The notes under the pieces: model-generated
What the model saw: only the letters and a program-made list of their open reading frames with translations
Databases searched by the model: none
Told to the model about the DNA's origin: nothing
Program-made: the position numbers and the translations under genes
Assembly: GCA_963789495.1 (NCBI GenBank)
Contig: CAWBLP010000005.1
Location: forward strand, 62,001-126,000
Direction: 5' to 3'
DNA: 64,000 bases
From: CAWBLP01 sp963789495
Lineage (GTDB): Bacteria; Pseudomonadota; Alphaproteobacteria; Acetobacterales; Acetobacteraceae
In this document: piece by piece, positions 27,797 to 36,851 of the stretch
How positions within the stretch are numbered: position 1 is the first letter of the stretch
Layout of the letters: each line of letters starts with the position of its first letter

Positions 27797-28395
27797 TTAC
27801 GTCGGGGATCAGCTTACGGAAGGCGTCGAAGCTCATCTCGCCGGTGTATTTCTTGCCGTTCACCACAAAGCTCGGAGTCGAGTCGATGCCCCACTTCTTC
27901 TGCGCCTCATCCTGCTGCTGCAAAATCCAGGTGCGCAGGCTGGTATCGCCGATCGCCTTGTCGAAGGTGTCGCGGCCCATCCCGGCGAGGGCGGCGGTCT
28001 TCCACAGTTCCTCGGTGGTGTTGATGCCGCGGGCAAAGGCCCAGCGGTCCTGGTTGGCGAACAGCGCCATCACAAAGGGTTCATACCGGTCAGGCGGCAG
28101 GTAGCGCGCCACCATCGCCGCGGTCAGCGCCACCTGGTCGAGCGGGAAGTCGCGGAATACCCAGCGCAGCTTGCCGGTGTCGATCAACTGCGACTGGATC
28201 TGCGGAAACGTCTCGCTGCGCGAAGGCCGCGCAGTGGGAGCAGGTGAGCGAGAAGAATTCCTGCACCTCCACTTTTGCGTCCGGCTTGCCGACGCTGCGC
28301 TCTGCGCGCGGGTCGGATTCAGCAGCCTGCACCAAGCCCGGCGCGACCAGGCCGGCGGCAACGATGGGTAGCAGGACGCGGCGAGTCAGAAGCAT
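27797..28395 (-). CDS. DsbA-family thiol:disulfide oxidoreductase (frameshifted)
   Basis: A periplasmic DsbA-like thioredoxin-fold protein. ATG 28395 begins a signal peptide (MLLTRRVLLPIVAAGLVAPG...QAA), followed by VQEFFSLTCSHCAAFA with the CxxC active site. A +1 indel near 28220 moves the rest (ETFPQIQSQLIDTGKLRWVFRDFPLDQ..., and cis-Pro region STPSFVVNGKKYTGEM) to another frame. That frame then runs without a stop into smc. Deleting one base from the GGGG at 27803-27806 (CCCC on the coding strand) gives LIPT and a TAA at 27797-27799. Two insertions agree with the 599-nt span (3n+2). It belongs to the conserved dciA-like - dsbA - smc arrangement. Confidence 0.82.
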
Positions 28396-28441
28396 CGGAA
28401 CCTCTATATATAGTGTTCTACGCATGGTTGGATCGGCACGT

Positions 28442-28939
28442 CTAGCGTTTCGTCCGTGCCTCGGCCCCCAACACCGCGCGGCCGAGCGAGGCGAGCGCAG
28501 TGCGCAGGTCACCCGGCGGCAGCCCTGCGACGGCCGCCTCGGCCTGGGGTGCGATATGGGCCGGGGTCACCGGGGACGACACGGGCGCTGCCGGGGCGGA
28601 GGTCCTGGTCTGCACGAAGCGCAGGGCCTTCACCGTCGCACTGCCGAGGTGGGTGTTGATGCGGGCAATCAGCTCGGTTGCAAGGTGTTGCAGCTCCATT
28701 GCGATCGGCCCGCTGCAGGCAATGGTGAGCTGCGCCGCGGTCAGCCGTTGCGGTGTGGTGACAGCGGCAAGGGCGGGCCCGACGATCGTGTCCCAGTCGG
28801 CGATGACCTGTGCCGTCGCTGGGCTGAACCGGCGGAACGCGGGTCGGGTCAGTGGCGGCACCAGCGCGCCGATCGGCCGCGGCCCATAGACGTGCCGCGG
28901 CGCGCTTGTCATACCGGATCGCGTGTCCTGCTTCGCCAT
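28442..28939 (-). CDS. DciA-like DUF721 protein
   Basis: A 165-residue DUF721 protein. DUF721/DciA proteins are replicative-helicase (DnaB) loaders or operators in most bacteria lacking DnaC. The N-terminal half has the family-type RPIGALVPPLTRPAFRRF and ADWDTIVGPALAAVTTPQRL segment, then LTIACSGPIAMELQHLATELIARINTHLG, a KH-like portion. The C-terminal part is an Ala/Pro linker and a short helix. The ATG at 28939 overlaps the divergent mutY start; ATG 28912 is an alternative. It lies 47 bp upstream of dsbA on the same strand. Confidence 0.85.
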   Translation of the reverse strand: MAKQDTRSGMTSAPRHVYGPRPIGALVPPLTRPAFRRFSPATAQVIADWDTIVGPALAAVTTPQRLTAAQLTIACSGPIAMELQHLATELIARINTHLGSATVKALRFVQTRTSAPAAPVSSPVTPAHIAPQAEAAVAGLPPGDLRTALASLGRAVLGAEARTKR

Positions 28940-30035
28940 CGCTCCCGCCGACTCGCTGCTCCGCTGGTACGACCGTCACCGGCGCCGTTTGCCCTGGCGC
29001 AGCGAGCCCGGGCACCAGCCGGATCCTTACCGGGTCTGGCTGAGCGAGATCATGCTGCAGCAGACGACCGTAACTGCGGTCATACCCTACTTTGAAAACT
29101 TCGTAAGCCGGTTCCCTTCCCTGGCCGCATTGGCCGCGGCGCCGTTGGAGTCGGTGCTGTCGGCCTGGGCCGGACTTGGCTATTACGCGCGCGCCCGCAA
29201 CCTGCATGCCTGCGCCCAGGCGGCGGTGGCGGCGGGGGGATTTCCGCGCGACTTGGAGGGCCTGCGGGCTTTGCCGGGAATCGGCCGCTACACTGCTGCG
29301 GCGGTGGGCGCGATTGCCTTTGGCCTGCCGGCGGTGCCGGTCGACGGCAATGTGGAACGCGTGGTGACTCGGTTGTGGGCGGTGACCGAGGCACTGCCCG
29401 CCGCGAAGCCGGCGGTTCACATGCTGGCCCAGCGGCTGGGTAACGATCCGGCGGCGACTGCTCGGCCTAGCGATTTTGCCCAGGCCCTGTTCGATCTGGG
29501 GGCAACGGTCTGCACGCCGGCGACGCCGACCTGCGCCCTGTGTCCCTGGATGGCGGAATGCCAGGGCCGCCGGCTTGGTATCGCCGCGTCCTTGCCACGC
29601 AAGGCGCCGAAGCGGGCGCGGCCCTTGCGGCAGGGGGTGCATTTCTGGCTGCAGGATGAGGCCGGACAGGTATTGCTGCGTCGGCGGGCGACGGAGGGTT
29701 TGCTCGGCGGCATGACCGAACTGCCGGGCACGCCGTGGCGAGACGCCGCCTGGTCGCGCGGCGAGGCCCTGACTCACGCCCCGATGGCGGCCGACTGGCG
29801 CCTCGCCGGCCAGGTCCGACATGGCTTCACGCATTTCGAACTGACAATCGACCTATACGCCGCGGTCGTCCCGCAGATCGCGGCGGAGGGATTCCTGCGC
29901 CCGCTCGACCGGCTCGCGGAGGAAGCCCTGCCGTCCGTCATGCGCAAATGCGTGCTGATGTCGACCGGTGCGGGCGATGCATTGGTCAGGGCAGCGCCAG
30001 GCCGCCGCCCTCGATCGGCAGGGCGTGGCCGGTGA
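28923..30035 (+). CDS. mutY: A/G-specific adenine glycosylase
   Basis: MutY removes adenine mispaired with 8-oxoguanine. The 370-residue protein has the helix-hairpin-helix glycosylase fold with SEIMLQQTTV (catalytic Glu), LPGIGRYTAAAV, VDGNVERVVTR (catalytic Asp), and a [4Fe-4S] motif CTPATPTCALCPWMAEC with C-x6-C-x2-C-x5-C spacing. A C-terminal NUDIX-like domain contains LLRRRATEGLLGGMTELPGT and recognises the oxidised base. The start is a GTG at 28923; no ATG lies before the conserved core. Its 3' end overlaps the convergent SDR gene by about 50 bp. Confidence 0.94.
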   Translation: MSCFAIAPADSLLRWYDRHRRRLPWRSEPGHQPDPYRVWLSEIMLQQTTVTAVIPYFENFVSRFPSLAALAAAPLESVLSAWAGLGYYARARNLHACAQAAVAAGGFPRDLEGLRALPGIGRYTAAAVGAIAFGLPAVPVDGNVERVVTRLWAVTEALPAAKPAVHMLAQRLGNDPAATARPSDFAQALFDLGATVCTPATPTCALCPWMAECQGRRLGIAASLPRKAPKRARPLRQGVHFWLQDEAGQVLLRRRATEGLLGGMTELPGTPWRDAAWSRGEALTHAPMAADWRLAGQVRHGFTHFELTIDLYAAVVPQIAAEGFLRPLDRLAEEALPSVMRKCVLMSTGAGDALVRAAPGRRPRSAGRGR

Positions 30036-30684
30036 TGTTGCGGGCCTCCGGCCGAACCAGCCAGGCAACGGTATCCGCGATCTCATCTGGCGTCGTGATC
30101 CGCCCCGTCGGGACACCCTGGGCGGCCTGTGCGGCGGTGATGCCGAGTTCGGCAAACCGCTGCCGCGCCATATCCGTATCCACCCAGCCCGGACAGAGCG
30201 CGTTCACCGTAATGCCACGCGGCGCCAGCGCGAGGGCCAATGCGCGGGTGAGGCCGACCACGCCGTGCTTGGCGGCGCAGTAGGCGGTCTGGTCCGGCAC
30301 GCCGCGCAGGCCCAGCACGGATGCGATGTTGACGATGCGCCCGGTGCCGTCCGGCAGCAGGGGCAGGGCCGCTTTGCAACAGTGATAGGTGCCGTGCAGG
30401 TTGCTGGCGATGATGGCGTGCCAGAGTGCGTCGTCGCCATCCAGTGCATTGGTGCCGGCGACGCCGGCGTTGTTCACCAGCACGTCCAGGCGGGGCAGGC
30501 CGGCGAACAGCGCGGTTACCGCTTCCGCATCGGCGACGTCGCAACGATGGAAGGTGAAGGCGCAGTGCGCCGGCGGGGTCCGCGCGGCGACGATCACCTG
30601 GCAGTCCTCGGCAGCCAGGCGGGTGGCGATGGCGAGACCGATGCCGCGTGTGCCGCCGGTGACCAGCGCGACGCGCCGGCTCAT
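29986..30684 (-). CDS. SDR family oxidoreductase (FabG-like)
   Basis: A short-chain dehydrogenase/reductase of 232 residues. It has the cofactor motif TGGTRGIGLAIA (TGxxxGIG), NNAG, the catalytic Ser in IVNIASV, and YCAAKHG (YxxxK), with the C-terminal PIEGGGLAL close to the usual DGG ending. The substrate cannot be told from sequence. The ATG at 30684 overlaps the stop of the upstream SDR (ATGA), so the two form an operon. The 3' end overlaps mutY convergently. Confidence 0.9.
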   Translation of the reverse strand: MSRRVALVTGGTRGIGLAIATRLAAEDCQVIVAARTPPAHCAFTFHRCDVADAEAVTALFAGLPRLDVLVNNAGVAGTNALDGDDALWHAIIASNLHGTYHCCKAALPLLPDGTGRIVNIASVLGLRGVPDQTAYCAAKHGVVGLTRALALALAPRGITVNALCPGWVDTDMARQRFAELGITAAQAAQGVPTGRITTPDEIADTVAWLVRPEARNITGHALPIEGGGLALP

Positions 30685-31415
30685 GCGGCGGTGGTTCCGC
30701 CGTCCACCGGCAGCACCACGCCGGTGATGAACGAGGCCGCATCGGAGGCCAGGAATGCGACAGTGGCGGCGATCTCCTCGGGGCGGGCGAAGCGGCCCAT
30801 CGGCACGCCGGCGCGATAGGCCTCGATCGAGGAGGTGGGGAACCGGTCGGGGTATTGCTTCGCCAGATCGCCGATCACCATGGCGAGCATGGGCGTGTCG
30901 GTGCTGCCGGGCGCAATGCAGTTCACCCGCACGCCGAAGCGGGCCCAGTCCAGCGCGGCGCTGCGGGAAAGCTGAGCGATCGCCGCCTTGCTGGCACCAT
31001 AGGCGGCGCTGACCTGCTTGCCGATCAGCGCCTGGTCGGAGGCGATATTCACGATGGCGCCGCGCCGACGCCGCACCATGTCTGGCAGCACCGCGCGCAT
31101 CAGTGCATAGGCGGCGAGGAAATTGACCCGGAACACGCGCTCGACCTCTGCCAGCGACGTTTCCAGCACGCTGCCCAGCACGGTGACACCGGCATTGTTC
31201 ACCAGGATGTCGATCGGGCCGAGACTCTCCACCAACGTGGCGGCGCGGGATTCCAGGGTCTCGGTGTCGGCCAGGTCGAAATCCGGCAAGTCAAGACCCG
31301 TCACCAGCGCGCCGTCGGCTTCCAAGGTGGCGGCGATGGCGCCACCGATGCCGCCCTTGTGGCCGGTGACGATCGCGCGCCGCCCGGCAAGACCGAAACT
31401 CAACGTGTCAGCCAT
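30681..31415 (-). CDS. SDR family oxidoreductase
   Basis: A classical SDR of 244 residues with TGHKGGIGGAIA, NNAGVTVLG, IVNIASDQ, the YGASK catalytic YxxxK pair and a C-terminal VLPVDGGTTAA. The D-F/L-P acidic stretch after strand 2 (GLDLPDFD) suggests NAD preference, an inference. The ATG at 31415 has GGAGAC upstream. A longer frame to 31487 is possible but has no clear ribosome-binding site. It is co-transcribed with the SDR gene at 29986-30684. Confidence 0.9.
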   Translation of the reverse strand: MADTLSFGLAGRRAIVTGHKGGIGGAIAATLEADGALVTGLDLPDFDLADTETLESRAATLVESLGPIDILVNNAGVTVLGSVLETSLAEVERVFRVNFLAAYALMRAVLPDMVRRRRGAIVNIASDQALIGKQVSAAYGASKAAIAQLSRSAALDWARFGVRVNCIAPGSTDTPMLAMVIGDLAKQYPDRFPTSSIEAYRAGVPMGRFARPEEIAATVAFLASDAASFITGVVLPVDGGTTAA

Positions 31416-31631
31416 CTTGTCTCCGCATGCAGTCGCGGCATTCTGCGAGACCCGGCCGCGAAAGGCCATCCGACTGGAGTGCGGCATGCAGCGATCCGAG
31501 CCATCCGCCTGGTTTTCCGGAGGACCCAGCGGCGCTGTCTGGGGTGTCTGCTGGCATTGCCTATCGTGGCGGAGGGTGAACCGGCCACCTTGCGCCGAGC
31601 ATCAGCGTGGCGGAGCTCGGCAGGACGCGCG

Positions 31632-32384
31632 GTGCTGACGATCCAAGGCGTCGGCCGCCACTTCCGTGGCAGCGTCGAGGCCTTGCGCGACGTCTCGTTG
31701 CGTCTGGAGGTCGGCGATTTCGTTGCGCTTCTGGGTCCGTCCGGCTGCGGCAAATCGACCTTGTTGCGGCTGATTGCGGGGCTGGATCGGCCAAATGCCG
31801 GCGTGCTGAGCTGGGATGCCGGCCACGCCCCGACGCCGGGGGAAGCAGGCTTCGTGTTCCAGGATGCGACGCTGCTGCCCTGGGCCACGGCGGAGGATAA
31901 TGTCTACCTGCCGCTGCGCCTGCGCGGTGTGGCACGGTCAGAGGCGATGCCGGCGGTGCACGCAGCGCTCGCTGGTGTCGGACTGACCGGGTTCGAGCAA
32001 TCCCGCCCACGCCAGTTATCCGGCGGCATGCGCATGCGGGTGTCGATTGCGCGCGCCCTGGTGACTCGTCCCCGCCTGCTGCTGATGGACGAACCCTTTG
32101 CCGCACTGGATGAATTCACCCGTCATCGGTTGCAGGCCGATCTGCTCGCGCTGTGGCAATCGATGCGGTGCACCGTGGTGTTCGTGACCCATTCGATCTA
32201 CGAGGCGGCATTCCTGGCGCGACGCATCGTATTGATGACACCGCGGCCGGGACGCATCGAGCGCGAGATCCGTTCCGGATTGCCTCCGGCCGAGGCAACC
32301 CGCCTGGATCCCGCCTATGCGGCGATGGTCGCGGAGATCTCACGGGCGATGGGGCAGGCGCTGGCAAAGCAATCCGCGTCTTAA
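31632..32384 (+). CDS. ABC transporter ATP-binding protein, nitrate/taurine (SsuB/TauB) type
   Basis: An importer-type ATPase with Walker A GPSGCGKSTLLRLIAG, Q-loop VFQDATLLPWATAEDNVYLPL (the LLPW form typical of nitrate/sulfonate/taurine transporters), signature LSGGMRMRVSIARAL, Walker B LLLMDEPFAALDE and the H-loop FVTHSIYEAAF. The start at GTG 31632 gives 250 residues. Upstream in-frame codons lack family similarity. No permease or binding protein of this family lies next to it, so it is an orphan in this window. It is divergent from the SDR pair and followed by repeat copy B. Confidence 0.88.
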   Translation: MLTIQGVGRHFRGSVEALRDVSLRLEVGDFVALLGPSGCGKSTLLRLIAGLDRPNAGVLSWDAGHAPTPGEAGFVFQDATLLPWATAEDNVYLPLRLRGVARSEAMPAVHAALAGVGLTGFEQSRPRQLSGGMRMRVSIARALVTRPRLLLMDEPFAALDEFTRHRLQADLLALWQSMRCTVVFVTHSIYEAAFLARRIVLMTPRPGRIEREIRSGLPPAEATRLDPAYAAMVAEISRAMGQALAKQSAS

Positions 32385-32476
32385 CGGCTTGTCGCCGGCT
32401 AAGCAGACGTTCGCAGCCCGTGCCAACATCCCGCTGTTGGGACGCAGCAAGTGTCGGGGCGGTGCCGCGAACTCGA

Positions 32477-32734
32477 CCAGGAGGCGTTGCCTCCTGAACC
32501 CCCGGCAAAGGTTCGCCTTTGCAACCCGGTTCGGTTCCAAGTCGCCCAGCGTCCGAGCCCGCACCGCTTTGGCAGAAAATTCCATTTAGGGCTTTTTGGG
32601 GGAACTCCTTCTACACCCGCCGCTCCACTACCTCTATTTACGCGACAGGGCTGTGCCCTTGGCGGGAATTCACCGGGCAGCGCCCCTTGATGGGGGTTTC
32701 GGGGATAACGCGCCGACGCTTGCGCGCGTCCCAC
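32477..32734 (+). repeat. Hairpin-rich dispersed repeat, copy B
   Basis: This intergenic element matches 24001-24232 in inverted orientation, with conserved ends and a diverged middle. It contains CAGGAGGCGTTGCCTCCTG (perfect 8-bp stem, GTT loop) at 32478-32496 and GCAAAGGTTCGCCTTTGC at 32505-32522. The right part holds the GCCCTTGGCGGG and CCCCTTGATGGGGG blocks and ends with CGACGCTTGCGCGCGTCCCAC. It sits between two convergent genes (ABC ATPase and SDR). It is non-coding by inspection; short frames across it show no recognisable protein. Confidence 0.75.
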
Positions 32735-32760
32735 CACAAAGCGTGACTGCGGACTGCTGC

Positions 32761-33450
32761 CTAGGCGCCGCCGTTCACATCGATCGTTGCACTGGTGATG
32801 AACGAAGCGGCATCGCTGACGAGGAAGTCCACCACGGAGGCGATTTCCTCGGGTTCGCCGGCGCGACCGAGTGCGCTGGTCCTGGCGCGTTCCTTGGCGA
32901 CCTGCGGCGTGCGCGCGCCCATCGCCGTGTTGATGAGGCCAGGAGCGATGGCATTGACGCGAATGCCATGCTTGCCGAGTTGCGCACCCAGGCTGCGGGT
33001 GAGGTTGATCACGGCGGCCTTGGAGGCACCATATTCCACCACCGTGCTGCCGCGCTGGCCGGCCGAGGATGCGGTGTTGACGATGGCTCCAGGTTGGCCG
33101 GCGGCGATCAGCCGTTTCGCGACCCATTGCGAGGCAAAGAACGGCACGCGCAGATTGACTGCCATCGTCTTGTCAAACTGCTCGGGTGGCACATCCAGAT
33201 AGGTCGTTTCTGGCATGTAGACGCCGGCATTATTGAACAGGACGCGAATCAGGCCGTGGTGCCGTTCGATCGTCTCCAGTGTTGCCGCCATCCGATCGAG
33301 GTCGGTGAGGTCACATGAGTAGTGCGGCCAGTTTCCGGCACCTTCCGCGCCGACATCGATCCCGATTGCGAGATGCCCTGACTGCGCCAGGCGTCGACAG
33401 GTAGCCTGGCCGATCAAACCGTTGCTGCCAGTGATGACGGCGACCTTCAT
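32761..33450 (-). CDS. SDR family oxidoreductase
   Basis: A 229-residue SDR with TGSNGLIGQATCRRL (a TGxxGxIG variant), FNNAGVYMPE, IVNTASSAGQ, YGASK, and the C-terminal SFITSATIDVNGGA. The acidic GIDVGAEG after strand 2 suggests NAD(H). The ATG at 33450 is supported by alignment to the family N-terminus MKVAVITGSNG. It is divergent from the peptide-type binding protein gene, with 158 bp between starts. Confidence 0.9.
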   Translation of the reverse strand: MKVAVITGSNGLIGQATCRRLAQSGHLAIGIDVGAEGAGNWPHYSCDLTDLDRMAATLETIERHHGLIRVLFNNAGVYMPETTYLDVPPEQFDKTMAVNLRVPFFASQWVAKRLIAAGQPGAIVNTASSAGQRGSTVVEYGASKAAVINLTRSLGAQLGKHGIRVNAIAPGLINTAMGARTPQVAKERARTSALGRAGEPEEIASVVDFLVSDAASFITSATIDVNGGA

Positions 33451-33608
33451 TGTGTCCTCCCTGCGATGGTTGCTTCACAACAGGATACGCGCCGATGGGC
33501 ACGACGCCAATTTCGCGTTCTGCGCCGGTCTGGTGTTACCTAAGTGCCAATGGGTCGCGGGGGTTCGAACTCCCGCGGTATGCGGATGGAGCGAGGGGCG
33601 TCTTTCAC

Positions 33609-35189
33609 ATGAAGCGAAACTGGATCAATGCCTGCATCTGTACGCTGCTGATGGCGGGCCTGGCGGGTGCGCCCGCCATGGCGGCGGAGCTGACGATCGG
33701 CCGGGCGACCGAGCAGAACTCGATCGACCCACAATTTTCGGATCTCGGCAACGACGTAGCGACCGCCGAGAACATGTTCGAGAGCATGATCGCATTCGAC
33801 GCCAGGCTGCGGGTACGGCCGAAGCTTGCGCTATCCTGGAGGCTGCTGGACCCGCTGACCTGGGAGATCAAGCTGCGTCCCGGCGTGACCTTTCATGACG
33901 GGACGCCGTTCACCGCAGAGGACGTCGCGTTCTCATTGAAGCGCGCGCGGGATGTGCCGAACAGTCCCGGTCCGCTTTCCAGCTTCGTGCGCCCGGTGAA
34001 GGAGACCGAGGTTGTCGATCCGCTGACGCTGCGCATCCATACCGACCAGCCGACGCCGCTGTTGATGGACATGGTCGGCCGCATCTTCGTCGTGCCGTCC
34101 AAGCTCGGCGCGTCGGTGTCGACCGAGGATTTTGTTTCCGGTCGCGCGATGGTCGGCACCGGACCGTACCGCTTCAAACAGGCACTGCACGGTGATCGCG
34201 TGGTGATGGAGGCGAATCCGAATTACTGGGGCGCCAAGCCGGAATTCTCCACCGTCACACTGAAGTTTCTATCAAACCCGGCTGCCCGCAGCGCCGCCTT
34301 GCTGTCCGGTGCGGTGGATGTGATCGAGCAGATTCCGCCGTCGGATATTTCGGTATTCCAGAACCGCGACGATGTGAAGCTGTATTCAGTCACGTCCACG
34401 CGGATGATCTACCTGGCGATGGACCAGGGACGTGACGACAGCCCGTTCCTGACCGACAAGGATGGCAATCCGCTGAAGGTGAACCCGCTGAAGGACCGCC
34501 GGGTGCGCCTTGCGCTGTCCAAAATGATCAACCGTGAGGCGATCGTCGAACGCGTCGTGGCCGGGGCAGGGGAGGCCGCCGGCCAGATCGTGCCGGACGG
34601 GATGGGCGGACATGATCCATCACTGCGACCGATGGCATTGGATCTGCCGGGTGCAAAGCAACTGCTGAGGGAGGCCGGCTATCCCAATGGTTTCGGACTG
34701 ACGCTGCACACCTCCAGCAACCGCTTTCCCAACGACTCACAAATCGGCCAGGCGCTCGGCCAGATGTTCTCTCGCGGTGGCCTGCGAGTGAATGGCGTGG
34801 AAGCATTGCCATACAATGTCTACGCACCAGGCGCGACGGCGCGGAAATACAGCCTGTTCATTTTCAGCTATGGCAGCGTGGCGAGTAGTTCCCTGAATGG
34901 ACTGTCCGGGGTGTTGGCGACCTATGACAAGGCGGCGGGGACCGGCTCGCTCAATCGCGCGCGCTACTCCAACCCGGCATTCGACACGATCCTGAAGCAG
35001 GCGGCATCGGAGTTCGACGAAGCGAAGCGCAACCGGCTTCTGGCCGATGCCACCCGTATCGCGATGGAAGATGGTGGGATCCTGCCGCTATACTGGCAGA
35101 AGTTGTTCTGGGCGGCGCGTAAGGGTTACGTGGTGGAGCCTGATCGCGGGGAAGCCACGTCAACATTGTTCATCTCCCTGGCGAAGTAG
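33609..35189 (+). CDS. ABC transporter substrate-binding protein, peptide/nickel type (SBP_bac_5)
   Basis: A periplasmic solute-binding protein of the DppA/OppA family, 526 residues. The signal peptide is MKRNWINACICTLLMAGLAG...MAA. Family blocks are WEIKLRPGVTFHDGTPFTAEDV, GTGPYRFKQ, RRVRLALSKMINREAIVERV and ILPLYWQKLFWAARKGY. Start ATG 33609 is chosen for the signal peptide. A 6-bp hairpin (CGCGGG/CCCGCG) lies at about 33557-33578 upstream. No permease or ATPase genes of this transporter family follow. A TauD-type gene starts 120 bp downstream. Confidence 0.9.
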   Translation: MKRNWINACICTLLMAGLAGAPAMAAELTIGRATEQNSIDPQFSDLGNDVATAENMFESMIAFDARLRVRPKLALSWRLLDPLTWEIKLRPGVTFHDGTPFTAEDVAFSLKRARDVPNSPGPLSSFVRPVKETEVVDPLTLRIHTDQPTPLLMDMVGRIFVVPSKLGASVSTEDFVSGRAMVGTGPYRFKQALHGDRVVMEANPNYWGAKPEFSTVTLKFLSNPAARSAALLSGAVDVIEQIPPSDISVFQNRDDVKLYSVTSTRMIYLAMDQGRDDSPFLTDKDGNPLKVNPLKDRRVRLALSKMINREAIVERVVAGAGEAAGQIVPDGMGGHDPSLRPMALDLPGAKQLLREAGYPNGFGLTLHTSSNRFPNDSQIGQALGQMFSRGGLRVNGVEALPYNVYAPGATARKYSLFIFSYGSVASSSLNGLSGVLATYDKAAGTGSLNRARYSNPAFDTILKQAASEFDEAKRNRLLADATRIAMEDGGILPLYWQKLFWAARKGYVVEPDRGEATSTLFISLAK

Positions 35190-35309
35190 CCTGGCGTCGC
35201 GAAGCGTCTCTGCCATGTGGTTTGCGCCGGCGACCGGAGCGGGCATGGACGGCCGGCACGGCGGCAATTAGGCTGCCGTCCCGTGCCGAATGCCAAGGGA
35301 ACAGCACCG

Positions 35310-36338
35310 ATGTTGAGGATTGAGCCGACCGGCGCCGTGCTTGGCGCGACCGTTCATGGCATTGATGTCTCTCAGGAGCTCGATGAATCCAGTTTCGCCC
35401 ATATCCTGGCTGCGCTGGGTCGTTATGGCGTGTTGCGTTTCCCCGGACAGCAGCTCGACATGGGCATGTTGCGCCGCTTCTCCGAGCGATTTGGGGAGAT
35501 TCAGGGACCGAGTGCCGGCACGCCAGAGGTAGCGAAGGAGGTTTACGCCCATGTTGGCACGCTTTCGAACCTGAAGCAGGACGGGAAATATATCGGCCTG
35601 CCGGACGCGGGTCAGGACTGGCACACCGACATGTCGTATCGCGATGTCATGGGCTTTGTGAACGTACTGTACGGTATTCGCATCCCGCGCCGTGACGGCA
35701 AACCGCTGGGTGGAACCGAGTTCTCCAATATGCATGCTGCCTACGACGCGTTGTCAGCGGAGCTGAAGGAGCGACTGAGTAAAGCGACTGCGACGCATGA
35801 TTTTGAAAAGTTCTGGGAGCACATGCGGCGCGACAAGGCCAGCACGCGCCCACCGATGACCGACGAACAGCGTCGTCGTCGTCCGCCTGTTGTGCATCCG
35901 TTGTTCCTGACCCATCCGATCACGGGCCGGAAAGTCCTGTATTGCAATCCTGGCTATACGGTGCGGATCAACGAACTCAGCCAGCTGGAGAGCGACGCGA
36001 TGTTGGACTTCCTGTTCCAACATCAGTTGCAGCCCCAGTTCCGTCACATCCATAGCTGGACCGAAAATGATCTGCTGGTCTGGGATCATTTGGGCACCAT
36101 CCATCGCGCCATCGCCGATTATGCACCGGATGAGGTCCGTTTGATGCGGCGCTGCCAGGTCATGGCGACAAAGATCTTCGATCCGGACTTCCTGCGCCCG
36201 CTACGTGAACTTGCTGCCGTCGCGCCCGGTAACGGCGGGGCTCGGCAACGATGGTCGATGCGCATTGCTACCGGCGTCGGCGTTGATCGTTATGTCTGTA
36301 ACCAACGTCCAGGGCGGCTGATTGCAAGTGGGACATGA
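35310..36338 (+). CDS. TauD/TfdA family Fe(II)/2-oxoglutarate dioxygenase
   Basis: A 342-residue non-haem iron dioxygenase. Iron ligands are visible as WHTDMSY (HxD) and the distal His in LGTIHRAIADY. An Arg-rich segment near the C-terminus (DEVRLMRRCQV) matches the 2-oxoglutarate-binding Arg. Family members oxidise taurine, sulfonates, 2,4-D and other acids; the substrate here is unknown. ATG 35310 has AAGGGA nine bases upstream. The C-terminal ~35 residues (PGNGGARQRWSM...) are not family-like and could be a tail or the result of an indel. Confidence 0.87.
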   Translation: MLRIEPTGAVLGATVHGIDVSQELDESSFAHILAALGRYGVLRFPGQQLDMGMLRRFSERFGEIQGPSAGTPEVAKEVYAHVGTLSNLKQDGKYIGLPDAGQDWHTDMSYRDVMGFVNVLYGIRIPRRDGKPLGGTEFSNMHAAYDALSAELKERLSKATATHDFEKFWEHMRRDKASTRPPMTDEQRRRRPPVVHPLFLTHPITGRKVLYCNPGYTVRINELSQLESDAMLDFLFQHQLQPQFRHIHSWTENDLLVWDHLGTIHRAIADYAPDEVRLMRRCQVMATKIFDPDFLRPLRELAAVAPGNGGARQRWSMRIATGVGVDRYVCNQRPGRLIASGT

Positions 36339-36851
36339 TAGACGTGCTCCTGTCCGGGGCAGGTTCGACGGTGATTGTGGATGTGGAGGTGGTTCACGCG
36401 CGCCTTATGTGATGATGAACAAGCTGTCGATGTTCGATCCGGCCGGGACCGGCTACGTCGCCGATCGGCCTATCGCCGTACCTCTGACTGCATTGCCTAT
36501 CCCTTGGTCGATGAAGAGCTCAAGTTGCATTGCAATATCCTGAGCGCGAGCGGGTCGAGGCGCGACGGGGATTGTTGGCAGGGATCCCAGATGGCGCGAC
36601 AACGCGGAGCGGCTGGGCACGCAGTATCTGTGATGTCGCCCGAAACTCGATGCGGACTGGAAGAGGTTAGCCGCGGCGCAGGCGATCGACTATCGCGGCC
36701 GTTCCGTCGGGGTCGCGAGGCACCGCGCCCGGTGGCGGTGCGCTGACATGGTGTGAACGCTGTGTCTATTCCTGACGTTTGCACGAGGCCGCGCGAAATC
36801 ACCAGGCTTGCCGAATATGGCCGGCGGAACCGGAGGAGAAGGACGCAAACC
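36339..36851 (+). other. Intergenic stretch without a recognised gene
   Basis: About 510 bp between the TauD-type gene and the rhodanese. Short open frames on both strands (for example 36375-36746) have no family-like motif, no ribosome-binding site of note and atypical composition. GGAGGAGAAGG at 36831-36842 is the ribosome-binding site of the rhodanese gene. I see no hairpin terminator or repeat shared with the rest of the window. Confidence 0.4.

Noticed and set aside
27582..28361. DsbA-SMC fusion protein
   Set aside because: The in-frame read-through is explained by a one-base insertion hiding the dsbA stop. A ribosome site and TTG start for smc lie at the junction.
33550..33580. tRNA T-arm-like sequence (GGTTCGAAC between complementary bases)
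   Set aside because: No acceptor stem, anticodon arm or CCA context is present; it is a 6-bp CGCGGG/CCCGCG hairpin in the leader of the binding protein gene.
36375..36746. Possible gene between the TauD-type gene and rhodanese
   Set aside because: No family-like motif, no ribosome-binding site, and composition unlike neighbouring genes.
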